A DNA stretch of 64,000 bases. It comes from Methylotenera sp. G11 (GTDB lineage: Bacteria; Pseudomonadota; Gammaproteobacteria; Burkholderiales; Methylophilaceae). The notes below the pieces were generated by a model that had not been told where the DNA came from, searched no databases, and saw nothing but the letters and a program-made list of their open reading frames with translations. Position numbers and translations under genes: made by a program. Below are positions 56,884 to 64,000 of this stretch, piece by piece. The stretch covers positions 1,426,001-1,490,000 of the forward strand of contig NZ_JUHH01000001.1 in the NCBI RefSeq assembly GCF_000799735.1. Reading direction: 5' to 3'. The first letter of the stretch is position 1. Each line of letters opens with the position of its first letter.

Positions 56884-57222
56884 CTAGGCGGCGGCGTCTG
56901 TCTCACATTTCTTGATGAATGAGTTCTTGGCAGCGCCAGAAAGTTTTTTCTCGGCAGCGGCAGTACCGCAGGCAGCAATTGCCGCATCCTTATTACATTT
57001 TTTGGTGAATGAGTTCTTGGCAGCACCTGCCAGTTTTTTTTCAGCGGCTTTAGCATCACAGACAGCAACAACTGAGTCGCTATTACATTTTTTCAGAAAG
57101 CTGGTTTTGGCAGCGCCTGCCAATTTTTTCTCGGCTGCTTTGGCATCACAGGCCATATCAGCGGCAAATGCCATATTAGCCGTAATAAAGCCCAAAATAG
57201 CCGCGATTACGATTTTTTTCAT
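56884..57222 (-). CDS. PsiF-like secreted protein with three internal repeats
   Basis: A 112-aa protein with a signal peptide (MKKIVIAAILGFITANMAFA) and three near-identical units of about 30 residues, each of the form C-x-AxAAEKKLxGAAKxSFxKKC. Each unit has one Cys at each end. E. coli PsiF, a phosphate-starvation protein of unknown role, carries this repeat twice. The DNA repeats are also visible (for example AATGAGTTCTTGGCAGC at two places). Confidence 0.85.
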   Translation of the reverse strand: MKKIVIAAILGFITANMAFAADMACDAKAAEKKLAGAAKTSFLKKCNSDSVVAVCDAKAAEKKLAGAAKNSFTKKCNKDAAIAACGTAAAEKKLSGAAKNSFIKKCETDAAA

Positions 57223-57690
57223 TTATAGTCCCTTATTAATTATTGAGTGTACGCACTTCATGCCTGAATATTACATCAAATCGCACAGACGGCTAACGGG
57301 TAAATTGACCCTCAGCGCCCTGATCAATCCACGCCGCTTTAAGTATTGCGATATGTTCAACCATCTTGAGATGTATATAGCATTACCTGATGAACACTTA
57401 GTTACGACGCGGTAGCAGGCCTCGATATAACCTTGCAGCATTAAAAGCGGTTTAATGCAGAAATAAAACTTATTTGTGTATTTGGAGTAATATTCCGTAG
57501 TAATTTACAGTTCTTAACCGTAATACCATTGAGCACTTTAACTTAGCTTGTTAATGTGATGCTGGCATCTCAAGCTTGGAAATTTTATTGATAAAGTTAG
57601 CCATTGAGCACTACATTATCCGAATATCATGCAGGAAAAGCGCTGACCCAATCCAGCATGACTGGCTGAATAAACCGGGAATCAAAGAAT
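57223..57690. other. Intergenic region with one doubtful small frame
   Basis: About 470 bp. A plus-strand frame from ATG 57260 to 57415 would give 51 aa (MPEYYIKSHRRLTGKLTL...); there is no ribosome site and I do not recognise it. The rest is A/T-rich without clear promoter pairs or RNA structure. Confidence 0.35.
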
Positions 57691-58224
57691 ATGGATCAAA
57701 CAAACGATCACAGCAATGAGTTGATCAAGAAAGAAATTGAATCGCGACGTGCCTTCCTGTTTGCTCTTGAATGGCTACTGGCGCTTCTGAATCGCTACGC
57801 AAGCTCCATACAGTTTGACCTGGTGCATATTGAATTAGGCAGCGAGCACGAACTCGGCGAAGCGTTTGGCGCACAGGAGGCATTTAAGCAGCTCGCCTTA
57901 TTAACCACTTCACTGACGAATGACTTCCGCAAGACAGACCTGATTACACGCCATGTGACGGATTACTGGATCATCGTGCCGTATGACAGTGATAAAGAGC
58001 AAATACAGAACAAGATTGTAGATATATTCAATGCGGCAAAACATAAAGACCTGAATGTCATTAACCGCGAAATTTCGATCTTCTCATTACCGCTCGCATC
58101 AGTAGAGAGCATCACCAAGTTTGCGTCTGCCATCGAATTCCTGACTTACCTGAAAACGAACAAGAAACAGCTTGCAGACAAAACATTCAAACTATCGGCC
58201 AATTTTGAATGCATTAATGCATGA
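57691..58224 (+). CDS. Hypothetical protein resembling a degenerate GGDEF domain
   Basis: A 177-aa soluble protein. The pattern FDLVHIELG...AFKQLALLTTSLTNDFRKTDLITRHVTDYWIIVPY follows the order of a GGDEF fold (first strand, helix, RxxDxxxR region, then the hairpin that normally bears GGDEF), but the active-site motif reads RHVTDYW, so diguanylate cyclase activity is unlikely. The remaining FNAAKHKDLNVINREISIFSLPL would match the last strands. The gene stands alone. This assignment is inference from pattern only. Confidence 0.6.
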   Translation: MDQTNDHSNELIKKEIESRRAFLFALEWLLALLNRYASSIQFDLVHIELGSEHELGEAFGAQEAFKQLALLTTSLTNDFRKTDLITRHVTDYWIIVPYDSDKEQIQNKIVDIFNAAKHKDLNVINREISIFSLPLASVESITKFASAIEFLTYLKTNKKQLADKTFKLSANFECINA

Positions 58225-58283
58225 ATGAACATCACTCGATCAATGCGCGCAGGTCACCTCGGTAAACCAGGTTAAAAGCTTCA

Positions 58284-58721
58284 TCAACGCTTAATGTGTC
58301 GACCCTGCCTGGCTTTTTCATTTACTTTTGAATCAAATTTATCTTTATTAATAATGAAGCGCTCATGACGCCCCCTGGAAATCAAATCCACCCCATCATG
58401 CGCCTCAACATTAAACACCAGCTTTCTGCCATCGATGGCAACCAGCTCAACTGACACCGTCACCTCAAGGCCGGGTGGCGTTGCCGCCTGATGGCTGACA
58501 TCGATATGCGTGCCGACCGTTTGTTCCTGCGGCCAATCAAGATGGGGGTTGATGGCCTTGATACACGCCCATTCAAGCAGACCCACCATGAAACCGGTTG
58601 CAAACACCTCTGGCATAGCGACAAACTCTTCGGACTCCGGATATAGCGCAGGCACTGTTTTTGACAAAGGAACCAGAAACTTATGTTCATATCTGATACC
58701 GGGCTTTAAGGTTGCTCTCAT
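58284..58721 (-). CDS. Hotdog-fold thioesterase (FlK-like)
   Basis: A 145-aa protein from ATG 58721 (GAGG ten bases upstream; a TTG at 58730 is the alternative). PEVFATGFMVGLLEWACIKAI is the central hotdog helix, and GTHIDVSHQAATPPGLEVTVSVELV with LVFNVEAHDGVDLISRGRHERFII are its strands. The family includes fluoroacetyl-CoA thioesterase and many acyl-CoA thioesterases of unknown substrate; the Thr/Glu/His catalytic set seems partly kept (Glu in LLEW, His in GTHIDVSH). Confidence 0.8.
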   Translation of the reverse strand: MRATLKPGIRYEHKFLVPLSKTVPALYPESEEFVAMPEVFATGFMVGLLEWACIKAINPHLDWPQEQTVGTHIDVSHQAATPPGLEVTVSVELVAIDGRKLVFNVEAHDGVDLISRGRHERFIINKDKFDSKVNEKARQGRHIKR

Positions 58722-58869
58722 TGATACCAATCCTCAATTGACAGGCACGTAGATCATCATCAGCAAAACCATCTTCTGCAGCGCAACAATGTGCACAGTA
58801 AGCTGCTGTGCCTAAACCAAATCAGCAACAGAGTTTCCTTCCAAAGTCGTTATTTCTATTGCCTTGCAA

Positions 58870-60231
58870 CTAGGCTAACAACTTGAACAGCATACCCAAG
58901 CCACCGCAGGTTAGTATCACCGGGATGACATTCACCTTGAAACGGAATACTGCCACTGTAGCAATGGCAGCAAGCCCGATTGAGAACCAGTCTACAGCGC
59001 CGCCCAACCCCAAAGGCCAGAACACATGATAAGCAAAGAACAGCGCCAGGTTGATAATTACACCGACAACGGCCGCGGTTATCGCACTTAATGGCGCAGT
59101 AAACTTGAGATTGCCATGGGTTGTTTCAATAAAAGGCGCGCCCATAAAGATAAACACAAAACTAGGCAGAAATGTGAAGAAAGTCACAATCGCAGCCGCT
59201 ACCAAAGCGGAAGCAAATATTGCATCAGGGCCAAATATCTGGCTGACCCAACCGCCTACGAAACCGACAAACGTCACTACCATAATCAGCGGGCCAGGCG
59301 TGGTTTCACCCAAAGCCAACCCATCTATCATCTGCGTAGGGTTGAGCCACTGGTAATGCTCTACGGCTCCCTGGTAAACATAGGGAAGCACCGCATAAGC
59401 GCCGCCGAATGTAAGCAGTGCTGCCTTGGTAAAGAACCAGCCCATCTGGGTAAAGGCTGCATCCCATCCATAAAGCACCATCAATACAGACATTGCGGCC
59501 AGCCAGATCGCAAAACCAGTCACCGCAATACGCGCCATTTTTACCCAACTGAATCTGGCATGCTCAGGGGTTGGCGTTTCATCGTCGATCAATGCAGCGC
59601 CATAATCTTTCTTAGCCCCTCCATGCCCACCGCCGACCTTGAAATACTTGGGAACAAAACGGCCGCCAAAATGACCGATCAAAGCAGCAGCAACGACAAT
59701 TAAAGGGAACGGCAGATTTAATACAAATATAGCGATAAAAGCCAAGGCCGCAATAGACCATAACACTTGGTTCTTAAGCGCCCTGGAACCTATGCGATAA
59801 GCCGCGAACAGGACAATGGCGACAACCGCGGGCTTAATGCCATACAGCACGCCAGCTATTGCCGGCACGGAGCCATAAGCCATATACACCCATGCAAGAC
59901 CCGTTAGAATGAAAAATGAAGGGAGCACGAACAGCATCCCCGCGACGATGCCGCCCCAGGTGCGGTGCATCAGCCAGCCAATGTAGGTCGCCAGCTGCTG
60001 CGCCTCCGGTCCCGGCAATACCATGCAATAGTTCAATGCATGCAAAAAGCGCTGCTCCGAAATCCAGCGCTTTTTTTCCACCAAATCATGATGCATGATG
60101 GAAATCTGCCCGGCCGGGCCACCAAAGCTGATGAAGCCCAGTTTAAGCCAGTATATGAATGCCTGTGCAAATGAAACAGGTTCAGGTGCTAAATCAGAGG
60201 TGGGTATTGTGTTTTTATTTGTTGCGTCCAT
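58870..60231 (-). CDS. chrA: Chromate transporter ChrA
   Basis: Membrane transporter of the CHR family, 453 aa from ATG 60231, in two homologous halves. The N-terminal half has FIYWLKLGFISFGGPAGQISIMH and YCMVLPGPEAQQLATYIG; the C-terminal half repeats this as FFTKAALLTFGGAYAVLPYV and GLALGETTPGPLIMVVTFVGF. In well-studied cases it exports chromate. Upstream ATGs at 60252 and 60261 are alternatives. No ChrB regulator is adjacent. Confidence 0.93.
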   Translation of the reverse strand: MDATNKNTIPTSDLAPEPVSFAQAFIYWLKLGFISFGGPAGQISIMHHDLVEKKRWISEQRFLHALNYCMVLPGPEAQQLATYIGWLMHRTWGGIVAGMLFVLPSFFILTGLAWVYMAYGSVPAIAGVLYGIKPAVVAIVLFAAYRIGSRALKNQVLWSIAALAFIAIFVLNLPFPLIVVAAALIGHFGGRFVPKYFKVGGGHGGAKKDYGAALIDDETPTPEHARFSWVKMARIAVTGFAIWLAAMSVLMVLYGWDAAFTQMGWFFTKAALLTFGGAYAVLPYVYQGAVEHYQWLNPTQMIDGLALGETTPGPLIMVVTFVGFVGGWVSQIFGPDAIFASALVAAAIVTFFTFLPSFVFIFMGAPFIETTHGNLKFTAPLSAITAAVVGVIINLALFFAYHVFWPLGLGGAVDWFSIGLAAIATVAVFRFKVNVIPVILTCGGLGMLFKLLA

Positions 60232-60417
60232 AAGCTCTTTTCTCGTTGGCATACAGCCCAAGATATTAGAGCAGACCTTGGACGCAATGCGTCTTGAAGC
60301 GGGGAGGCTGCTAAATCCCCAAGTGATGTAATGTTAGTTTTATTTTGTACCGATTGCAAGAAAATCGCCGAGCTTACCCGATAAGCGATTTAACAATAAG
60401 TTATTGGAAACGCTCAC

Positions 60418-60446
60418 TTGAACTTTAATCATGCTTAAGTTATCTT
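60418..60446 (+). promoter_or_regulatory. Promoter of the metal-handling gene set, close to the first ATG
   Basis: TTGAAC (60418-60423) and TATCTT (60441-60446) with a 17-base spacer. Transcription would begin at about 60453, at the ATG of the first gene (60454), which has no ribosome site, so the mRNA may be leaderless. TTAAG/CTTAA arms flank the -10 box. Confidence 0.5.
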
Positions 60447-60453
60447 AACGTGC

Positions 60454-60855
60454 ATGTTCAGTGACATCTCACGATTCTTCGCGTGCTTGCTGTTGGCACT
60501 TATGCCATTGCAAGCTATCGCCGCCAGCAACATGGCTGTGTGCTACAGCATGAAGCAAATGTCTATTGCAAGCGAATCCACCTCCGCTGATATGCCTTGC
60601 CATCAACCTATGGCAAATATTACAGACCTTGTGCCAGGTGAGAATAAATCCAATGATAAGAAAATCAGTGAATCACATTGTACAAAATCACATTGTGCAG
60701 CAATGTGTACAAGCTTGGCAGTAGCAACCATACCGCATAATGGAATCAAGCCTATTGCATACCTGGTGCCTTCTTCATCAATCAGCACGCCTTATCAGGC
60801 TTACGCTTCAATCACCCAACCCAACTTACTGCGCCCCCCAATACTCCTTTCTTGA
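60454..60855 (+). CDS. Secreted Cys/Met/His-rich protein, putative metal binder
   Basis: A 133-aa protein with a signal peptide (MFSDISRFFACLLLALMPLQAIAAS). The mature part is rich in possible metal ligands: NMAVCYSMKQMSIA, DMPCHQPM and SHCTKSHCAAMC. I do not assign a family; the composition resembles small periplasmic copper-resistance proteins. It is the first of four plus-strand genes that end with a MerP-like and a MerT-like protein. Confidence 0.65.
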   Translation: MFSDISRFFACLLLALMPLQAIAASNMAVCYSMKQMSIASESTSADMPCHQPMANITDLVPGENKSNDKKISESHCTKSHCAAMCTSLAVATIPHNGIKPIAYLVPSSSISTPYQAYASITQPNLLRPPILLS

Positions 60856-60914
60856 AATCAGCCTTATTGCGCCTATTTCTGGCGTAACAACTCAGATTTA
60901 AAGATAGGAACTCT

Positions 60915-61586
60915 ATGTTTATCCAAAAATCAGGATTGCTGCTATTGAGCGCGATGCTCTGTTTCAGCAGTCAATATGCTGCCGCGGGACCGATGGGCTT
61001 TAAAGACGCATACATGGTCATGGGTGACTTCAACAGCAATTGGCGTGAAGCATTCATCAATTATGCTGTTACTCCGCGTGATGCATTTGGCGTGAGCGGG
61101 ACTTACATGCGTTCAGACGATAAAACCAAAACGCGTACTTTAGAAGAAATCACTTATACGCGTTTATTGGATCGCTGGAACATGCCGTATGCGCAGGCTA
61201 ATCTATGGCTGATAGCCGGGGTAGGTGCATTACAGGGTGAAAATGAACGTATCGGCAGCGATGATACTTTCAGCACAACAATGATCACTCCTGGAATCCA
61301 GTTTGATTACGAAACCACACGCGTTTATTTTCAGGCGACGCATAGGTTATATCGTGCCGCAGACATCAATCATGACTACAGCGCAGTTCGAGCGGGGTTA
61401 TCGTTTTATGAAACCGGTTATGACAAGACCCAGCCTTGGCTAATCGTTGAAGCGCGCAATATGAACGGCCTGTCGGACAAAATCGAAGTAACGCCGATGC
61501 TGCGCTTGATTAACAAAAGTTTTTTTCTTGAAGCCGGTGTAAACAATTTTGCCCAACCCCGTTTTAACTTTATGTACATATTTTAA
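60915..61586 (+). CDS. Outer-membrane beta-barrel-like protein
   Basis: A 223-aa protein with a signal peptide ending AAA (about residue 24). The mature chain has alternating amphipathic strands (YAQANLWLIAGVGAL; TTMITPGIQFDYETTRVYFQATHRLY; FFLEAGVNNF) and ends in aromatic FMYIF, as outer-membrane barrels do. The family is not recognised. It lies between the Cys-rich protein and the MerP-like gene, so a part in metal passage or sensing is suggested by context only. Confidence 0.65.
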   Translation: MFIQKSGLLLLSAMLCFSSQYAAAGPMGFKDAYMVMGDFNSNWREAFINYAVTPRDAFGVSGTYMRSDDKTKTRTLEEITYTRLLDRWNMPYAQANLWLIAGVGALQGENERIGSDDTFSTTMITPGIQFDYETTRVYFQATHRLYRAADINHDYSAVRAGLSFYETGYDKTQPWLIVEARNMNGLSDKIEVTPMLRLINKSFFLEAGVNNFAQPRFNFMYIF

Positions 61587-61603
61587 ATATTAAGGAACTC
61601 ATC

Positions 61604-61936
61604 ATGCACAAAATATTATTAGCTTTCATTTTATCTATCTCATTATTCAGCAATACCGCACTTGCTGCCACGCAAACCCTCAAAGCTACCGTGAATGGCA
61701 TGGTATGTGCATTCTGTGCGCAAGGCATCGAGAAAAAAATACGCGCACTGTCACAAACGCAAGATGTATACGTGAATTTAAAGCAGCGTATCGTTGCGGT
61801 TGAACTGAAAGCTGGGCAAACACTATCAGACGACACCTTAAAAGGGTTGATTAAAGATGCAGGCTATGACGTCACCTTCATTGAAATGAGCGAACATCCG
61901 GTAGCACAAATTAAAACCGAAATGGAATCAAAATGA
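61604..61936 (+). CDS. Periplasmic heavy-metal-associated (MerP-like) protein
   Basis: A 110-aa protein with a signal peptide (MHKILLAFILSISLFSNTALAA) and one HMA domain (about 24-90). The metal site is GMVCAFCAQGIEKKI (CxxC). Such proteins bind Hg(II) or Cu(I) and pass it to a membrane transporter, here probably the next gene, which overlaps it by 4 bp. The GMVCAFC form differs from the usual GMTCxxC. Confidence 0.88.
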   Translation: MHKILLAFILSISLFSNTALAATQTLKATVNGMVCAFCAQGIEKKIRALSQTQDVYVNLKQRIVAVELKAGQTLSDDTLKGLIKDAGYDVTFIEMSEHPVAQIKTEMESK

Positions 61937-62343
61937 TGTCTGCAGACACACAAAATATTGCTGATCTATCCGCGGTGAATGTTGCTAAGCGTGCCAACAT
62001 AGTTTCACTGTTCACCAGCGGATCAACATTGATATGCTGCGCTCTGCCAGCCACCCTGGTCGCAATTGGATCAGCAGCTACGCTGGTTAGCCTGGTATCG
62101 AACTTTCCACAATTAGTATGGATCAGTGAACACAAAGCACTGGTATTTGGCTTGGCAGGCACTATGTTAGTAGTTGCAGGTTATTTGCAATGGCAATCAC
62201 GTAAAGCGCCTTGCCCCACAAATCCGCAGCTCGCATCAGCTTGCACAAAAACACGCAGAAATTCACTGATGATTTATTGTGTATCTGTTGCCATATTTGG
62301 CATAGGTGCATTTTTTGCGTTTATCGCACCCTTAATGATTTAA
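61933..62343 (+). CDS. MerT-like small membrane transporter
   Basis: A 136-aa membrane protein with three hydrophobic segments (about 32-60, 70-88 and 110-134). Cys-Cys in the first helix (TLICCALPATLVAIG) and a Cys pair in the following loop (APCPTNPQLASAC) match the MerT layout, although overall similarity to MerT is low. The start overlaps the MerP-like stop (ATGA), so the two are translationally coupled. Metal specificity is not known. Confidence 0.78.
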   Translation: MMSADTQNIADLSAVNVAKRANIVSLFTSGSTLICCALPATLVAIGSAATLVSLVSNFPQLVWISEHKALVFGLAGTMLVVAGYLQWQSRKAPCPTNPQLASACTKTRRNSLMIYCVSVAIFGIGAFFAFIAPLMI

Positions 62344-62357
62344 ATATAGGACTGCAA

Positions 62358-62404
62358 CAGCCACTTCAGATGCACGTTTTTTACCTGTGCATCTGAAGTG
62401 GCTG
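62358..62404. terminator. 18-bp perfect hairpin after the MerT-like gene
   Basis: CAGCCACTTCAGATGCAC pairs fully with GTGCATCTGAAGTGGCTG around an 11-base loop, 14 bp after the stop codon. There is no T-run, so it may act as an RNA-stabilising or Rho-assisted end of the operon rather than a classical terminator. Confidence 0.55.
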
Positions 62405-62469
62405 GCGATTAGCTTTTAGTATCTACCAGATAATGTGCCAAACGCCTGCCAAGTCGTACAAAAGCAAAA

Positions 62470-62498
62470 AGGACCCAGATTTCTCCAAGTCCTTTTAT
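62470..62498 (-). terminator. Hairpin terminator next to the tRNA-like fragment
   Basis: AAAAGGAC and GTCCTTTT pair around a loop of about 14 bases, with T-rich sequence on both sides. On the minus strand it follows the tRNA 3'-end-like sequence by a few bases, as terminators follow tRNA genes. Confidence 0.5.
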
Positions 62499-62501
62499 TT
62501 T

Positions 62502-62527
62502 TGGTGCTCCCCCGCGAGTCGAACACA
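62502..62527 (-). other. tRNA 3'-end-like fragment, possible attachment-site remnant
   Basis: The minus strand reads GTGTTCGACTCGCGGGGG followed by AGCACCA: a T-loop-like TTCGACT with short pairing arms, an acceptor-like G-rich strand and CCA. No anticodon arm, D-arm or matching 5' acceptor strand is found upstream, so it is not an intact tRNA. Integrases commonly recombine in such 3' ends, leaving fragments. Confidence 0.35.
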
Positions 62528-62797
62528 GCACCAAAGGACATAAGTACAAGTGAGTGCACACTATCGCCACACAAAGCTAAAGAATTGTAAGTAATTTTTC
62601 GATCGCTCCTGCATCACACCTTGCAAACCGAAGCTATGCCGAACCTTTTCGTGCCAAATCGCAGTTAGTTTCAACGTAAAAATTATTAAAAACAATTAGT
62701 TATCACTTCCGATCTACGATCCGAACCCGAGCCTCAGTTGAAGTTTGAGAGCGTGTATACTAGAAACTAAATAAATCTCCATTGGAAGCGTTAATGT

Positions 62798-63031
62798 ATG
62801 GATAAGTCAGCGGTATTAACTGAAGATGAAATTCACCTCCTGGAAATGGTCTTCAATGGAAAATTCACAAATCTTGCATCACCTTCTAATGACACAGAGG
62901 CAATGGTTTTAAAAGGCTATGTTTCCAAAAAACCTTTAGTACTTCTACCTATGATGCCAATTAGGTACGATTACGAACTCACAGTTTATGGATTGATTTT
63001 ACTGCGTGAATATCGCCCACAATACAGCTAG
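62798..63031 (+). CDS. Small hypothetical protein
   Basis: A 77-aa protein, not recognised. It begins MDKSAVLTEDEIHLLEMVFNGKF, a likely helix, and includes VLKGYVSKKPLVLLPMMPIRYDYELTVYGLILLREY, which looks like a small winged-helix or similar alpha/beta fold: a GLILLREY-type end is common in short DNA-binding-like proteins, but this is only an impression. GGAAG lies about 11 bases before the ATG. Confidence 0.5.
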   Translation: MDKSAVLTEDEIHLLEMVFNGKFTNLASPSNDTEAMVLKGYVSKKPLVLLPMMPIRYDYELTVYGLILLREYRPQYS

Positions 63032-63267
63032 CATTACTGAGCGTTTTATTGCTAAGTGTTGAAAATAACTGTTACAGCTTAGTGTTCTAAGGCAAAATTT
63101 ACAGCGAACTTTTAAGAACATCAATACTTTGAGAAAGCAACGGCGCCCTTCTGGGTCTCAGAATGGCTTGTCAGGAGTAATGAGAACCCCAAAATGGCTA
63201 CAAAGCGTCTACAAAATTAGTGGCGATTCAATGTTGATGTTTTGCACCTACTATCCATGAGCAAGAA
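63032..63267. other. Gene-free stretch before the terminator
   Basis: About 240 bp; I see no frame, RNA or repeat that can be supported. Both neighbouring genes point towards it. Confidence 0.4.
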
Positions 63268-63293
63268 AAACCCGGTCAATAATGGCCGGGTTT
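63268..63293 (-). terminator. Intrinsic terminator after the SnoaL-like gene
   Basis: AAACCCGG / CCGGGTTT with further inner pairing (TCA/TGG region), followed by TTTTT on the minus strand; 39 bp after the stop codon. Confidence 0.8.
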
Positions 63294-63331
63294 ATCATTT
63301 ACCAGAATGAGACACTCGTCTCACGAAGAGT

Positions 63332-63790
63332 TTAATTGCCTGCGTTCCAAATGTGAGTGCGAGCTACCCACTTGCCGTTGACATCCCTCTTATAGACGCT
63401 GGTCGTGATGCCACCGTAAGTTGCTGTGACACCATCCTTTTCAGCACCACTAGCGCTCCACTTCGCGACCTGATATAGAGTTTTATCGTCACCATCGACT
63501 GTAACTATCTCTAACTTGTGATTATTCAGGCCTGCCGCAAAAAAGCTTTTGAACAGGTTCTCAATCTCTGTACGTCCATTCAGTATCTTGCCGTTGCCGG
63601 GTGAAAGTACAGCATTTTCAGCATACAAACTAGCAAGTAACCCCGCATCTGAATTATTAAAGGCCTTATTCCAGCTATTGTTCAATGCTTCTACCGTTGT
63701 TTTTGCAACTGCGTCTTCAGCAAACGCACTACCAGTTGTTACTAAGCTAAAAGCTATTATGGCGAGCGTGGTTTTAATGAGTGATTTCAT
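63332..63790 (-). CDS. Secreted SnoaL/NTF2-like protein (SgcJ/EcaC, DUF4440 type)
   Basis: A 152-aa protein with a signal peptide (MKSLIKTTLAIIAFSLVTTGSAFA) and an NTF2-like fold: VEALNNSWNKAFNNSDAGLLASLYAENAVLSPGNGKILNGRTEIENLFKSF-type pattern, then YQVAKWSASG and KRDVNGKWVARTHIWN. These form cone-shaped domains with varied or unknown ligand-binding functions; secretion suggests a periplasmic role. It is a single gene with its own terminator. Confidence 0.82.
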   Translation of the reverse strand: MKSLIKTTLAIIAFSLVTTGSAFAEDAVAKTTVEALNNSWNKAFNNSDAGLLASLYAENAVLSPGNGKILNGRTEIENLFKSFFAAGLNNHKLEIVTVDGDDKTLYQVAKWSASGAEKDGVTATYGGITTSVYKRDVNGKWVARTHIWNAGN

Positions 63791-64000
63791 ATGGGGTCAT
63801 CCTTTATTGAAATGTTAAAAAACAAAAAACTATGAATCGAATTATATTTCATGCCACTTGAAGCTATATTGCCCAAGCATAATACCTAACAGGACTTGGC
63901 AGCCAAAATCAGAAATATCAAGCTGATCAAACTCTAATTAGGCGCATTATAGTTAGCCAGCTAATTAAATGCAAGGACTAATTTACCTGATTATGTAGAA
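63791..64000. other. Upstream region of the SnoaL-like gene at the window edge
   Basis: About 210 bp, A/T-rich. AAGGATGACCCC precedes the ATG of the SnoaL-like gene as ribosome site. No other feature was recognised. Confidence 0.4.

Larger units (their letters stand above)
62344..62797. other. Intergenic region with hairpins and tRNA-like fragment
   Basis: About 450 bp with no gene recognised. It contains the long hairpin at 62358-62404, a terminator-like hairpin and the tRNA 3'-end-like fragment, described separately. The stretch 62560-62790 shows nothing clear apart from GGAAG before the next small gene. Confidence 0.5.

Noticed and set aside
57260-57415. 51-codon frame in the psiF-like upstream region
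   Set aside because: No ribosome site and no recognised family; kept only as a note in the intergenic entry.
62502-62590. A complete tRNA gene on the minus strand
   Set aside because: Only the T-arm-like and acceptor 3' part is visible; no matching 5' acceptor strand, D-arm or anticodon arm could be placed.
1-64000. CRISPR arrays, insertion sequences, rRNA genes
   Set aside because: No regularly spaced repeat array, transposase-like frame or rRNA core sequence was seen on either strand.

Overview
The window reads as a chromosomal segment of a methylotrophic betaproteobacterium, most likely of the family Methylophilaceae. This is an inference from gene content: a lanthanide-type (XoxF) PQQ methanol dehydrogenase with XoxJ and cytochrome c partners, a soluble NAD-dependent formate dehydrogenase (fdsGBA-fdhD-fdsD) beside molybdenum-cofactor genes, a fused MurE-MurF, and a DUF3579 gene. 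No mxaFI-type dehydrogenase is present in the window.

Bases 1-17,310 hold an almost complete division and cell wall (dcw) cluster, all on the minus strand: mraZ, rsmH, ftsL, ftsI, murE-murF, mraY, murD, ftsW, murG, murC, murB, ddl, ftsQ, ftsA, ftsZ (cut by the window edge). Many junctions are 4-bp ATGA overlaps. A consensus promoter and three TGGG repeats at 10-bp period lie upstream of mraZ. Next come rnpB, with repeat hairpins built into its 5' domain, and a vapBC toxin-antitoxin pair (17.5-18.8 kb).

From 18.8 to 28.8 kb are housekeeping genes: pyrC, rsmI, lpoA-yraN-dolP, a DUF3579 gene, a TlpA-like thioredoxin, trxA-rho, rpmE2 and a GT39-like membrane glycosyltransferase. From 28.9 to 38.5 kb the formate dehydrogenase operon (minus) faces moaA-mobA-mobB-moeA (plus), so the enzyme and part of its cofactor pathway share one intergenic promoter region. 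TonB, an orphan sensor kinase, a peroxiredoxin, a PIN-PhoH protein, LplT and a type II NADH dehydrogenase follow.

From 45.6 to 50.3 kb is the methanol oxidation block (minus): xoxF, xoxJ and two different c-type cytochromes, with a clear intrinsic terminator after xoxF and after each cytochrome gene. Methanol oxidised in the periplasm would pass electrons to a cytochrome c; formate would be oxidised to CO2 with NADH production by Fds, and NADH could be reoxidised by NDH-2.

The last part (50.4-64 kb) is more mixed: a proline iminopeptidase, a YihY-type membrane protein fused to a cyclic-nucleotide-binding fold, a TPR-oxygenase protein, a sugar nucleotidyltransferase, several small poorly known genes, a chromate transporter, and a four-gene set (Cys/Met/His-rich periplasmic protein, beta-barrel, MerP-like, MerT-like) that looks like a metal-handling operon with a probably leaderless first gene. 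A tRNA 3'-end-like fragment near 62.5 kb may mark the edge of an old integrated element.
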